Under the pieces are notes generated by a model. That model worked only from the letters and a program-made list of their open reading frames with translations, did no database searches and was not told the DNA's origin. Positions 1 to 6,515 of a DNA stretch of 8,155 bases are shown in pieces. Origin of the DNA: JAICQQ01 sp965651135 (lineage in GTDB: Bacteria; Myxococcota_A; Polyangia; Polyangiales; Polyangiaceae); contig CBFGRJ010000336.1 in the NCBI GenBank assembly GCA_965651135.1, positions 1 to 8,155 of the forward strand. Reading direction: 5' to 3'. Both the position numbers and the translations under genes were made by a program. Position 1 is the stretch's first letter. Every line of letters starts with the position of its first letter.

Positions 1-2620
1 CCCCTGCCTGAGCCATGTCTGGGCGGCCGCCCCCGGCACCGCCCACGACTCCAGCCACCGGTCGGATCAGCTCGCCGGCTTTGAAGCGGTCGCTCAGGCC
101 CTTGGCGACGGTGAGCACCAGCTGGGCCTTGCCGGCGCTTTCGGAGCCCACGAGCACGATGCTGTCGCCCAGCTTGTCTCGCAGCTGCTCCGCGAGCTCC
201 CTGAGCGCCGCCCGATCGGTCACGTCCGTGCGCACGCCGAGCACTTTGACCCCACCGACGTCGCGAGCTTGGCTCAAGAGCTCGCTCAATCCGCCACCCC
301 CACCGCCCAGGGCGACCTTTTTTTGCAGGTCATCGACCTGCTTCTGCAGCGCTTTTTGTTGACCCATGAGCTTTTCGAGCTTCTCGAGCATGCTCGCGGG
401 CGATGTCTTGAGCAGCCGCGCGGCCTCGGCCAAGCTGTGCTCGGTCGCCTGCACGTACTCGAGCGAACCCAAACCCGTCGAGGCGATCAAGCGCCGCACG
501 CCAGCGGCGATGCCCTGCTCGGCGTTGATCTTGAACAGGCCAATTTCTCCAGTCGCCCGTGCGTGCGTGCCCCCGCAGAGCTCCATCGACTCTCCCATCG
601 TGAGCATCCTGACGACATCGCCGTACTTCTCCTCGAAGATCATCGTCGCGCCGCGCTCGCGCGCCTCGGCCATCGTCAAGAGCTCGGTGGTGATCGGATG
701 GTTCTCCAGGATGGCTTCGTTGACCAACCGCTCGATCTGCTGGGTCTCGTCGGCCGTCAGGGGAGCGTTGTGCGTAAAATCGAAGCGAAGCCGGTCAGGA
801 CCGACCAAAGAGCCCTTCTGTTGGGCTTGCGGCCCCAAGACTTTACGCAGCGCCCAATGCAGCAGGTGAGTCGCGGAGTGATTCCTGCGGATGCGCTCAC
901 GGCGGTCACTGTCGACGCTGAGTGTGACCGTATCGCCCACTCGGAGCGAGCCTTCCACGACCTCTGCCTGGTGAACGATGGCCCCGGTGACCGGCTTTTT
1001 CGTGTCGGTCACCGTCAAGCGGGCGCCGGACTTCGACGTGATGATGCCTCGATCGCCCACTTGGCCACCCGCCTCGCCGTAAAACGGCGTCGATTCGGTG
1101 AACACGATCACGTGATCGCCCGCGTTGACCAAGTCCACTAGCTCACCGTCGCGGATCAAGCTTACGACCGTCGATTCGTCGCGTTGCTTTTCGTAGCCGG
1201 TAAAGCGCACGTTTTGACCCGGCACCTGCGCCAGCGCCCGGTGCAGCACCTCTTCGACCAGCTGCTCTTGCCCTTTGAACTCGGAGCGTTGCCGCGCTTC
1301 TTCCAGCGCGCTTTGGTAGCCGGACATGTCCGCCACGAAACCCCGCTCTCTGCAGATCACCTCGGTCAAATCGGCCGGAAATCCGTAGGTGTCGTAGAGC
1401 TGAAACACGTCTTGCCCAGAAAGCGTGTGGTTGCTCTCCTGAGCCAACCGGGCGAAGCGCTCGTCCAGCAACGAAAGCCCTCGCTCCACGGTCTGTCGAA
1501 AACGTTCCTCTTCCGAACGAGTCGTGCTGACGATGAGGTCCTTGCGCTCGCGAAGCTCGGGGTATTCATCACCCATCAGCTCCACGGTCTTTGCCGCAAC
1601 CTCGTGCAGAAAGGGCTGTTCGATACCCAACCTGTGACCGTGGCGCACGGCGCGCCGCATGACGCGGCGCAAGACGTACTCGCGACCGGTTCGGTCGGGC
1701 ATGACCCCTTCGGCAATCAAAAAAGCGGTGGTACGAGCATGATCGGCAACGACCCGCATGCTGACGTCCGCGTCTGACATCGACTCTTGGTAGGGCTTCC
1801 CTGCAATCTGCGCCGTCAGCTCGACCAACCCTCTGAGCAAGTCGACGTCGTAATTGCTCATCTTGCCCTGAACCGCGCTAGCCAGCCGCTCGAGCCCCGC
1901 GCCGGTGTCGATACTCGGCTTGGGCAGCGCCCGCGTCGTGACCTCACCGTCGGCGGTCTTCTCGCGCTCGAACTGCATGAAAACCAAATTCCAGATCTCC
2001 ATCCAGCCCTCGCCTTGTGGCGTTTGCTCCTGTCCGAATCTGTCGAGCTCTACCTGTGGGCCATTGTAGAAGTAGATTTCGCTGCACGGTCCGCAGGGAC
2101 CCAGATCACCCATCTGCCAGAAGTTGTCGTCTCGACCGAGCCCCCGCACTCGATCGTCGCCGAAGCCCGAGACCTTCCTCCAAAGGTCGCGCGCCACAGT
2201 GTCCTCCGGTGTCTCGGCGTCTCCACGGAAATAGGTGAGCACCAAGCGCTCCTTCGGCAGGCCAAGCTCCTTGACGAGAAAGTCCCAGGCGTACGTGATG
2301 GCTTCTTCTTTGAAGTAGTCACCGAAGCTGAAGTTGCCCAGCATCTCGAAAAATGTTTGGTGCCTTGGCGACGGGCCGACGGCTTCGAGATCGTTGTGCT
2401 TGCCGCTGATGCGGATGCACTTCTGACTGCTGGCGGCCCGAGTGTATGGCCGTTGGTCGCGACCCGTAAAAACATCCTTGAACTGAACCATGCCCGCGTT
2501 GGCGAACATCAAGGTCGGATCGTTGGGCGGAATCAGTGGACCACTCTTGACGATTTGATGGTCGTGCCGCTTGAAAAACTCGAGGAAGGCTTTTCTCAGT
2601 TCTGAAGTGCTGTGAGTCAT
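1..2620 (-). CDS. alaS: Alanyl-tRNA synthetase, 3' end cut by window edge
   Basis: Cytoplasmic class II aminoacyl-tRNA synthetase that charges tRNA-Ala with alanine and clears mischarged Ser/Gly-tRNA. The frame is open without a stop for 873 codons from ATG 2620 to the left edge. The start fits the family: MTHSTSELRKAFLEFF matches the usual AlaRS N-terminus. No strong Shine-Dalgarno is visible. Landmarks in order: class II core with QKCIRISGKHNDLE (K67-C68-I-R70), GPCGPCSEI, and motif 3 DTGAGLERL from D238; editing-domain zinc ligands H581-x3-H585 and C682-x3-H686 (CGGTH), all intact; a coiled-coil stretch; a five-glycine linker at about 772-776; and the C-Ala domain ending in GGGRPDMAQAG at the edge. 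E. coli AlaRS is 876 residues, so about 25 codons are probably missing here. All catalytic and editing signatures look functional. The gene diverges from the 809-residue gene at 2832. Confidence 0.98.
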   Translation of the reverse strand, partial: MTHSTSELRKAFLEFFKRHDHQIVKSGPLIPPNDPTLMFANAGMVQFKDVFTGRDQRPYTRAASSQKCIRISGKHNDLEAVGPSPRHQTFFEMLGNFSFGDYFKEEAITYAWDFLVKELGLPKERLVLTYFRGDAETPEDTVARDLWRKVSGFGDDRVRGLGRDDNFWQMGDLGPCGPCSEIYFYNGPQVELDRFGQEQTPQGEGWMEIWNLVFMQFEREKTADGEVTTRALPKPSIDTGAGLERLASAVQGKMSNYDVDLLRGLVELTAQIAGKPYQESMSDADVSMRVVADHARTTAFLIAEGVMPDRTGREYVLRRVMRRAVRHGHRLGIEQPFLHEVAAKTVELMGDEYPELRERKDLIVSTTRSEEERFRQTVERGLSLLDERFARLAQESNHTLSGQDVFQLYDTYGFPADLTEVICRERGFVADMSGYQSALEEARQRSEFKGQEQLVEEVLHRALAQVPGQNVRFTGYEKQRDESTVVSLIRDGELVDLVNAGDHVIVFTESTPFYGEAGGQVGDRGIITSKSGARLTVTDTKKPVTGAIVHQAEVVEGSLRVGDTVTLSVDSDRRERIRRNHSATHLLHWALRKVLGPQAQQKGSLVGPDRLRFDFTHNAPLTADETQQIERLVNEAILENHPITTELLTMAEARERGATMIFEEKYGDVVRMLTMGESMELCGGTHARATGEIGLFKINAEQGIAAGVRRLIASTGLGSLEYVQATEHSLAEAARLLKTSPASMLEKLEKLMGQQKALQKQVDDLQKKVALGGGGGGLSELLSQARDVGGVKVLGVRTDVTDRAALRELAEQLRDKLGDSIVLVGSESAGKAQLVLTVAKGLSDRFKAGELIRPVAGVVGGAGGGRPDMAQAG
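317..323 (-). other. A-AAA-AAG slippery-type heptamer inside alaS
   Basis: On the minus strand the alaS codons for Q766-K767-K768 read CAA AAA AAG. This places an A AAA AAG heptamer in the exact frame used for -1 slippage in dnaX. It lies between the coiled coil and the glycine linker before the C-Ala domain. The -1 frame has no stop from here to the window edge (about 105 codons), so slippage would replace C-Ala with an Arg/Gly-rich tail. No clear upstream Shine-Dalgarno stimulator or strong downstream stem is evident. It may simply be a chance Lys-Lys pair, so any function is speculative. Confidence 0.2.
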
Positions 2621-2724
2621 GGGCTGTTTCTGAGCGCTTGTCGCTGAGACACCCGCTGGATATGGCGCGTGGCCCAGAACGAAGCAATCTTCGAAGATGG
2701 CGCGTAGGCGGCGCCATGGGTCAT
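2617..2724 (-). CDS. Possible 35-codon leader ORF overlapping alaS start
   Basis: A frame starting at ATG 2724 (MTHGAAYAPSS...) runs 35 codons and ends in a TGA that shares bases with the alaS ATG (ATGA overlap). That arrangement is typical of translational coupling. It has no visible Shine-Dalgarno, no run of alanine codons expected of an attenuator leader peptide, and no recognisable similarity. It would also require transcription to begin upstream of 2724, which conflicts with the alaS promoter candidate at 2659-2687. Chance is likely in GC-rich DNA. Confidence 0.12.
   Translation of the reverse strand: MTHGAAYAPSSKIASFWATRHIQRVSQRQALRNSP
2659..2687 (-). promoter_or_regulatory. Weak candidate promoter for alaS
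   Basis: On the minus strand, TTGCTT (2687-2682) is followed by 17 bp and then CATATC (2664-2659). The spacing is ideal for sigma70, but each hexamer matches consensus at only 3 of 6 positions. Transcription would start near 2652, about 30 nt before the alaS ATG. The palindrome at 2687-2698 adjoins the -35 element. Confidence 0.25.
2687..2698. repeat. 12-bp perfect palindrome ATCTTCGAAGAT
   Basis: ATCTTCGAAGAT is a perfect inverted repeat without a central gap, and it is AT-richer than its surroundings. It lies 67 bp upstream of the alaS start and touches the candidate -35 element. It could be an operator for a dimeric regulator. E. coli AlaRS is known to bind a palindrome at its own promoter and repress it, but nothing here shows the same mechanism. 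Confidence 0.4.
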
Positions 2725-2786
2725 TGTGTGTCGGCCTGCGCCCTCTAGCACGGGCTAAGGCCAACTCCGTGGCCGATTACGCTGCA

Positions 2787-2815
2787 TTGAAAACCGCCCC
2801 GGCGCGCGCTTTAAT
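2787..2815 (+). promoter_or_regulatory. Sigma70-like promoter for the 809-aa gene
   Basis: TTGAAA (2787-2792), a 17-bp spacer, then TTTAAT (2810-2815). Each hexamer matches consensus at 5 of 6 positions with optimal spacing, which stands out in GC-rich DNA. The expected start of transcription is near 2822, leaving a leader of only about 10 nt before ATG 2832. The only purine-rich Shine-Dalgarno-like stretch, AGGCAGG (2824-2830), ends one base before the ATG, too close for normal use. The mRNA may therefore be translated almost leaderlessly. Confidence 0.55.
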
Positions 2816-2831
2816 CGAGTAGCAGGCAGGC

Positions 2832-5261
2832 ATGAGCGACAAAACCGCGGCATTCGTCGACACCCATGGTTTGGGGCGGCTCGATGAGCGCCTGCCCCTG
2901 CGCGGCAAGCTGCCGATACCCGGAGTAGGCCTGGTCAAAGCCGAGTTCTGCTACACGCCGCGCGGCGCCTGGGTCGTCGCTGCCGAGAGCGACTCGAAGG
3001 GGTTGGCGCTGAACCTGTTGGAGCGCTCCGACTTTCGCTACGAGCGCCGCGCGCTAGGCGACAAGATCAGGGTGGCTGATTGCGTGCTCGGCGTCAGCAG
3101 GGCTCGCGCCGGCAGGGTGCGCGAGCTTTTGGGTCTTTCACGCTTGCGCCAACGCCACGGTGCACTGCCGACCGGCGCGCAGCGGACCCGGGCGAGCACT
3201 CCATTCGTCGAGCCAGTCGCCACGCTCGAACGCGCATGGCTGGAGCTCACGCTCGCGGACGACGAGATCTTACTGGCGTGGATTCATGGCGTCTCCGCAG
3301 CCTTCGTCTCGTCACCGATCGAATCCAATGCTCACGCCGAATTGAGGCTGATGGTGACAAGCCGCGAGACGCGTCTGGTCGCCATCACCGAGTTGGGCGA
3401 CGTGCGCGTCGAGTCGCTGGACCCTCGCAGCGCCGATGTGAAGCTCGAGCAAGGCAGTCTGGCACTCAGGACCCCCAACTGGGAGTTTCGCTCGGGGCGC
3501 AAGCACGACGAGCTGACTGCTGACTTGTTGCGCCTACTGCAACGACCCACTGACCAGCAGCTGCTCTGGATCGCACAAAAATCTTGGCTCTCGCGCGCGA
3601 GTACACCCGGCAGCTCGGAGGCCGCGCGCCGGCTGGCGCAGCTGGCAGAGGTGGCCGGTGCACCTGGCGCGACCTTCGCCCGCATCATGATGAGCGCCAA
3701 TCCCCAGCACGATCTCTCGCGCTTCAACTTGGAGCGTGCTCTCGGCGAGCTCGCTACCGAGCAGGCCCCGGAGCCCTTCGTGGCCGATCTGGTGCGAGCC
3801 TGGCAATTTTCGGCTGACGATGCCGCGGGCCTACTGGAGCTCTTGCGCTCCTACGGCGAACGTGCCGAACCCTGGGCTCTCGCCCTGCACCAACACGTTC
3901 ACGAGCTCCGGCGTTCGAGCCCGGAAGGGACCCGCGCGGACGCCGCTAGGCGCGATATTCGCTTGGCGGAGCATCTGCTCGAGCGGGGCATGACGCAACA
4001 AGCCAGGCGCCTACTGGAAGAGCGCCTGCGCTCGCTGCCCAGCGAAGACCTGGTCGACCTGTTGCCCCCGGAGGACGCCGACCTCACGCAAGGCGCCGGT
4101 GGCAAGGCGCTCCGGATTCGGATTCGCGAGCTGATCGCGGAGTCGCGTGAGACCACTGACCTCGATACGCTGGCTGAGCTGGCGCAGCTGCAACCGTTGA
4201 TGCAGGCCCGGGTCACGGCGCTCGCGGATGCCGCCGAGGGCACCCTGCGTTTGCGGGCGGAGAGTGTGGCTGCCTTGCTCAAGCCAGCGGGTCTGATCGG
4301 TGACTCCGGGGCGCGCGAGAGCGTGCGTCGCGAATCCCCCCTGAGCGAGCACGAGCTGTTTCACTTGCTGGCTCACCCGCTCGCCCGCGAAGAAAGCCCG
4401 TTCGTGACGAAGCTGCAGGCGCTGCTCGCCACGGTGCCCACGCCGGACCACGGTGTCTTGAAGGACTACTGCGAGCGTCTCGAAGCGGCCGGGCACCCCG
4501 CAGCCGAGGGTGCCCTGAAAGACGCCGCACAGGTGCTCGGTGTACCGAACGTCAGCGCCTACGTGTCTCGGGGCAACAAGAGCATCGGCGTGCGCGCCTA
4601 CGAAGAGGGTTCGCCGTTCGTGCTCATCGGAGGCCAGCATCTCGAAGATGGGCCTTACCGCATGACCGCTTCCGAGCTCAGGTTTGCGCTCGGGGCCGAG
4701 TTGGCACACGTGCGGCTCGGGCACACACCGGTCACCTCCAGCGAGGTCTGGGCCGGCGCGCTCGAGAAAACGCGCGAAGGTGTCGACTTGGCGTTTACGT
4801 TTTTGCCGTTTCTCAAGGGCTACAAGTTGGCCGGACGCATGAGCCAGGCGCTGTCCAAGGTTCCGGCCCCAGCCGTACGGAAGCTGATCACCGGAGTCGA
4901 GCAGCTCCGGTCACGCCTGTTGCACACACCCGAGCCGGCGTCCGACCCGGCCGAAGCGGCGCTCTCGCGCATCAACGAGGAGCTCATCACCGCCCATCGC
5001 GTGATGCAGCTAACGGCAGACCGAGCAGGGCTCGTGGTTAGCGCCGATTTGCAAGCCTCGATTCGCGCCATGCTGCTGCTCAGAGCCGACCATCGAACGC
5101 TGTTGGAGCGGTCCCTCAAAGAAGGGTTGATGGCGGTCCTCAGCGAACGAACCGCTTCGGGCGAAATGGCCCATCAGGCGCTTGCGGTACGCATCGCCGC
5201 CTTGTTCTCTTTTTACCTTTCGAGCGAGTACGCGCGCCTCGCGCTCAGCAGGTCGGAGTAG
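2832..5261 (+). CDS. Large soluble protein with degenerate M48-like domain
   Basis: Predicted cytoplasmic protein of 809 residues with no signal peptide or clear membrane segment. The N-terminal ~220 residues are beta-rich, with strands such as 139-150 (TLADDEILLAWI) and about 166-196 that recall PH-like modules. The middle (~240-500) is helical, with many Leu/Ala/Arg-rich amphipathic segments resembling solenoid repeats. The C-terminal part resembles M48 metallopeptidases: ELRFALGAELAHVRLGH (615-631) sits where HExxH is expected, and QLTADRAGLV (726-735) sits where ExxADxxG is expected. At these sites the first zinc histidine is Ala622 and the third-ligand Glu is Gln726; Glu623 and His626 remain. 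Zinc binding and proteolysis are therefore doubtful, and a scaffolding or sensing role is an inference. Domain assignment is by eye. The start is supported by the promoter just upstream. The 3' end overlaps the opposing glycosyltransferase gene by 49 bp. Confidence 0.88.
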   Translation: MSDKTAAFVDTHGLGRLDERLPLRGKLPIPGVGLVKAEFCYTPRGAWVVAAESDSKGLALNLLERSDFRYERRALGDKIRVADCVLGVSRARAGRVRELLGLSRLRQRHGALPTGAQRTRASTPFVEPVATLERAWLELTLADDEILLAWIHGVSAAFVSSPIESNAHAELRLMVTSRETRLVAITELGDVRVESLDPRSADVKLEQGSLALRTPNWEFRSGRKHDELTADLLRLLQRPTDQQLLWIAQKSWLSRASTPGSSEAARRLAQLAEVAGAPGATFARIMMSANPQHDLSRFNLERALGELATEQAPEPFVADLVRAWQFSADDAAGLLELLRSYGERAEPWALALHQHVHELRRSSPEGTRADAARRDIRLAEHLLERGMTQQARRLLEERLRSLPSEDLVDLLPPEDADLTQGAGGKALRIRIRELIAESRETTDLDTLAELAQLQPLMQARVTALADAAEGTLRLRAESVAALLKPAGLIGDSGARESVRRESPLSEHELFHLLAHPLAREESPFVTKLQALLATVPTPDHGVLKDYCERLEAAGHPAAEGALKDAAQVLGVPNVSAYVSRGNKSIGVRAYEEGSPFVLIGGQHLEDGPYRMTASELRFALGAELAHVRLGHTPVTSSEVWAGALEKTREGVDLAFTFLPFLKGYKLAGRMSQALSKVPAPAVRKLITGVEQLRSRLLHTPEPASDPAEAALSRINEELITAHRVMQLTADRAGLVVSADLQASIRAMLLLRADHRTLLERSLKEGLMAVLSERTASGEMAHQALAVRIAALFSFYLSSEYARLALSRSE

Positions 5262-6367
5262 AGCCGCTCGTACGCCCGGCACACCATGTCGACTCGATGT
5301 CGCCGGGCGATACCGGCACGTTGCGCGGCAATTACGCGCTCCCGCTCGGGCGAATCGTGAGCTAGCGCGAGCGCCGCCGTGAGCAGCGTTCGTTCGCGCG
5401 TATCCGGCACCTTGAGCACGCCTTCGAGGTCGCGAAGTGGTCCCCAATCCAGTGCGATGACTGGAACACCGAGCTCCATCGACTCCAATAGCACGATCGG
5501 CAAATCGACCTTGCCCCACAAATCGTCGACCGGAAACAAGACCGCCGTGGCGCTGGCGATCAACGCGAGCACGTCCGCGACTTCACCGACCACGCGCACC
5601 GAGCCCGGGTCGAGCGTACGACGCAGGTCGTCAGCGATCACCGGCGCCTGCTCGGTTTTGGCACGGTATGCGAAGACGACGACTGCGCCGGGCATGCTCT
5701 CGACCAGCGGAGCGACCAGCCTCTTGACGGCCCGGGCGCCACCGCTCGTCTCCAGATCGCCCGGGTAAACGAACAGAGGAACATCGGGCGGGATGTCGAG
5801 GGCGCGACGCGCTTCTGCCTGGTCTACTTGGCTTTTTGGCGAAAGCTGACCCAAAGGCGGTGGGATCACCTCCAAGCGCGGCGCTTCTACCGCCGATTCG
5901 CGAAACGCCTGTTCCAGCCGCGTGCGCGTCCACGAGCTCTGTGCCACCACGATGTCGCCAAAAATCAAGCGACGCGGATTCTCGAAGCGACGCGGGGGTG
6001 AGGCGATCGTCTGCAGCGCGGGCACACCGCGCGCACGCTTGAGCCAGTCGCCCATCATGCTGCTCTTGGCATTGGGGGCGAACACGAAGTGCCAGAGATC
6101 TGCATCGGCGCCGCTCAGCAAAGACCAGACGGCACGCAGATTCTGGCCCAGACCCGGTTGAAAGGTGCCCGGGTTGGCATACACGGGCCAGCTCACGACG
6201 TGATCGGCCTTGACTGGTGAACCCGCAAAAGGAGCTGCGCCGCGCGCGGTCATGACGACCGGGGTGACCGTTTTGAGGTTCAAGGCGAGATCACGAACCA
6301 GACACTTGGTCCCATCTTGATACGGTGGCCCGATCGGTTTGGAGACGAACAAGAGCCGTGCCGGCAT
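5213..6367 (-). CDS. GT4-like glycosyltransferase
   Basis: Predicted GT-B fold glycosyltransferase of 384 residues, a typical length for family GT4, transferring a sugar from a nucleotide-sugar donor to an unknown acceptor. The N-terminus (LLFVSKPIGPPYQDGTKCLVRDLA) is the usual first Rossmann domain with a Gly-rich entry loop. The second domain starts near VPLFVYPGDLETSGG and contains the donor-site segment KVDLPIVLLESMELGVPVIA with E295. The first Glu of the classical E-x7-E motif is not there; Asp288 in KxDLP lies nearby, a variant I associate with other GT4-like enzymes. No signal peptide is seen, so it should act at the cytoplasmic face. The ATG at 6367 is the first sensible start; its Shine-Dalgarno is weak. 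The 3' end overlaps the convergent 809-residue gene by 49 bp. No polysaccharide genes are nearby, so the substrate cannot be inferred. Confidence 0.9.
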   Translation of the reverse strand: MPARLLFVSKPIGPPYQDGTKCLVRDLALNLKTVTPVVMTARGAAPFAGSPVKADHVVSWPVYANPGTFQPGLGQNLRAVWSLLSGADADLWHFVFAPNAKSSMMGDWLKRARGVPALQTIASPPRRFENPRRLIFGDIVVAQSSWTRTRLEQAFRESAVEAPRLEVIPPPLGQLSPKSQVDQAEARRALDIPPDVPLFVYPGDLETSGGARAVKRLVAPLVESMPGAVVVFAYRAKTEQAPVIADDLRRTLDPGSVRVVGEVADVLALIASATAVLFPVDDLWGKVDLPIVLLESMELGVPVIALDWGPLRDLEGVLKVPDTRERTLLTAALALAHDSPERERVIAAQRAGIARRHRVDMVCRAYERLYSDLLSARRAYSLER

Positions 6368-6515
6368 TCGTGACTCAGGCTACACCGGGTTTTGCGAAAT
6401 GCACCCTACAATTGCGTGCGCCGCCATCGACGGGCACGACCGGAACCGCCCGACGACCAAGCGGCAAGCCGGCCTATCGGGATTTGGTAGCCCCAAACCC
6501 GGGCGTTCGATCGGG
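6368..6515. other. Short intergenic gap between two leftward genes
   Basis: These 148 bp lie between the HEAT-protein stop and the glycosyltransferase start. I see a small CGGC-AA-GCCG inverted repeat but no stem followed by a T-run, no convincing promoter and no credible gene. Whether the two genes share a transcript is undecided. Confidence 0.5.

Larger units (their letters stand above)
2621..2831. other. Divergent intergenic region, alaS / 809-aa gene
   Basis: These 211 bp separate two divergent starts. They hold a near-consensus promoter for the rightward gene (2787-2815), a weak promoter candidate for alaS (2659-2687), a perfect 12-bp palindrome (2687-2698) and a 35-codon frame coupled to alaS. 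No riboswitch or T-box-like structure was recognised. Confidence 0.7.

Noticed and set aside
269..2605. Long plus-strand open frames opposite alaS (269-1141, 1184-1777, 1787-2605)
   Set aside because: They lie codon-in-register antisense to the clear alaS frame, where stops are rare because they need Leu TTA/CTA or Ser TCA codons. Their products show no family features.
5210..5250. Bidirectional terminator between the convergent genes
   Set aside because: A GAGCG/CGCTC partial inverted repeat lies next to a T-rich stretch, but the stem is interrupted and the T-run is on the wrong side for transcription from the 809-residue gene. On the other strand the run is A.
4011..5519. Minus-strand frames at 4011-4724 and 5010-5519
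   Set aside because: Shadows of the 809-residue gene and the glycosyltransferase gene. The translations are Arg/His/Gly-rich, with no recognisable domain.
6470..6515. Terminator after the HEAT-protein gene
   Set aside because: Only short GC palindromes are present (CCCGGG, and CGGC-AA-GCCG nearby), with no T-run after them on the transcribed strand.
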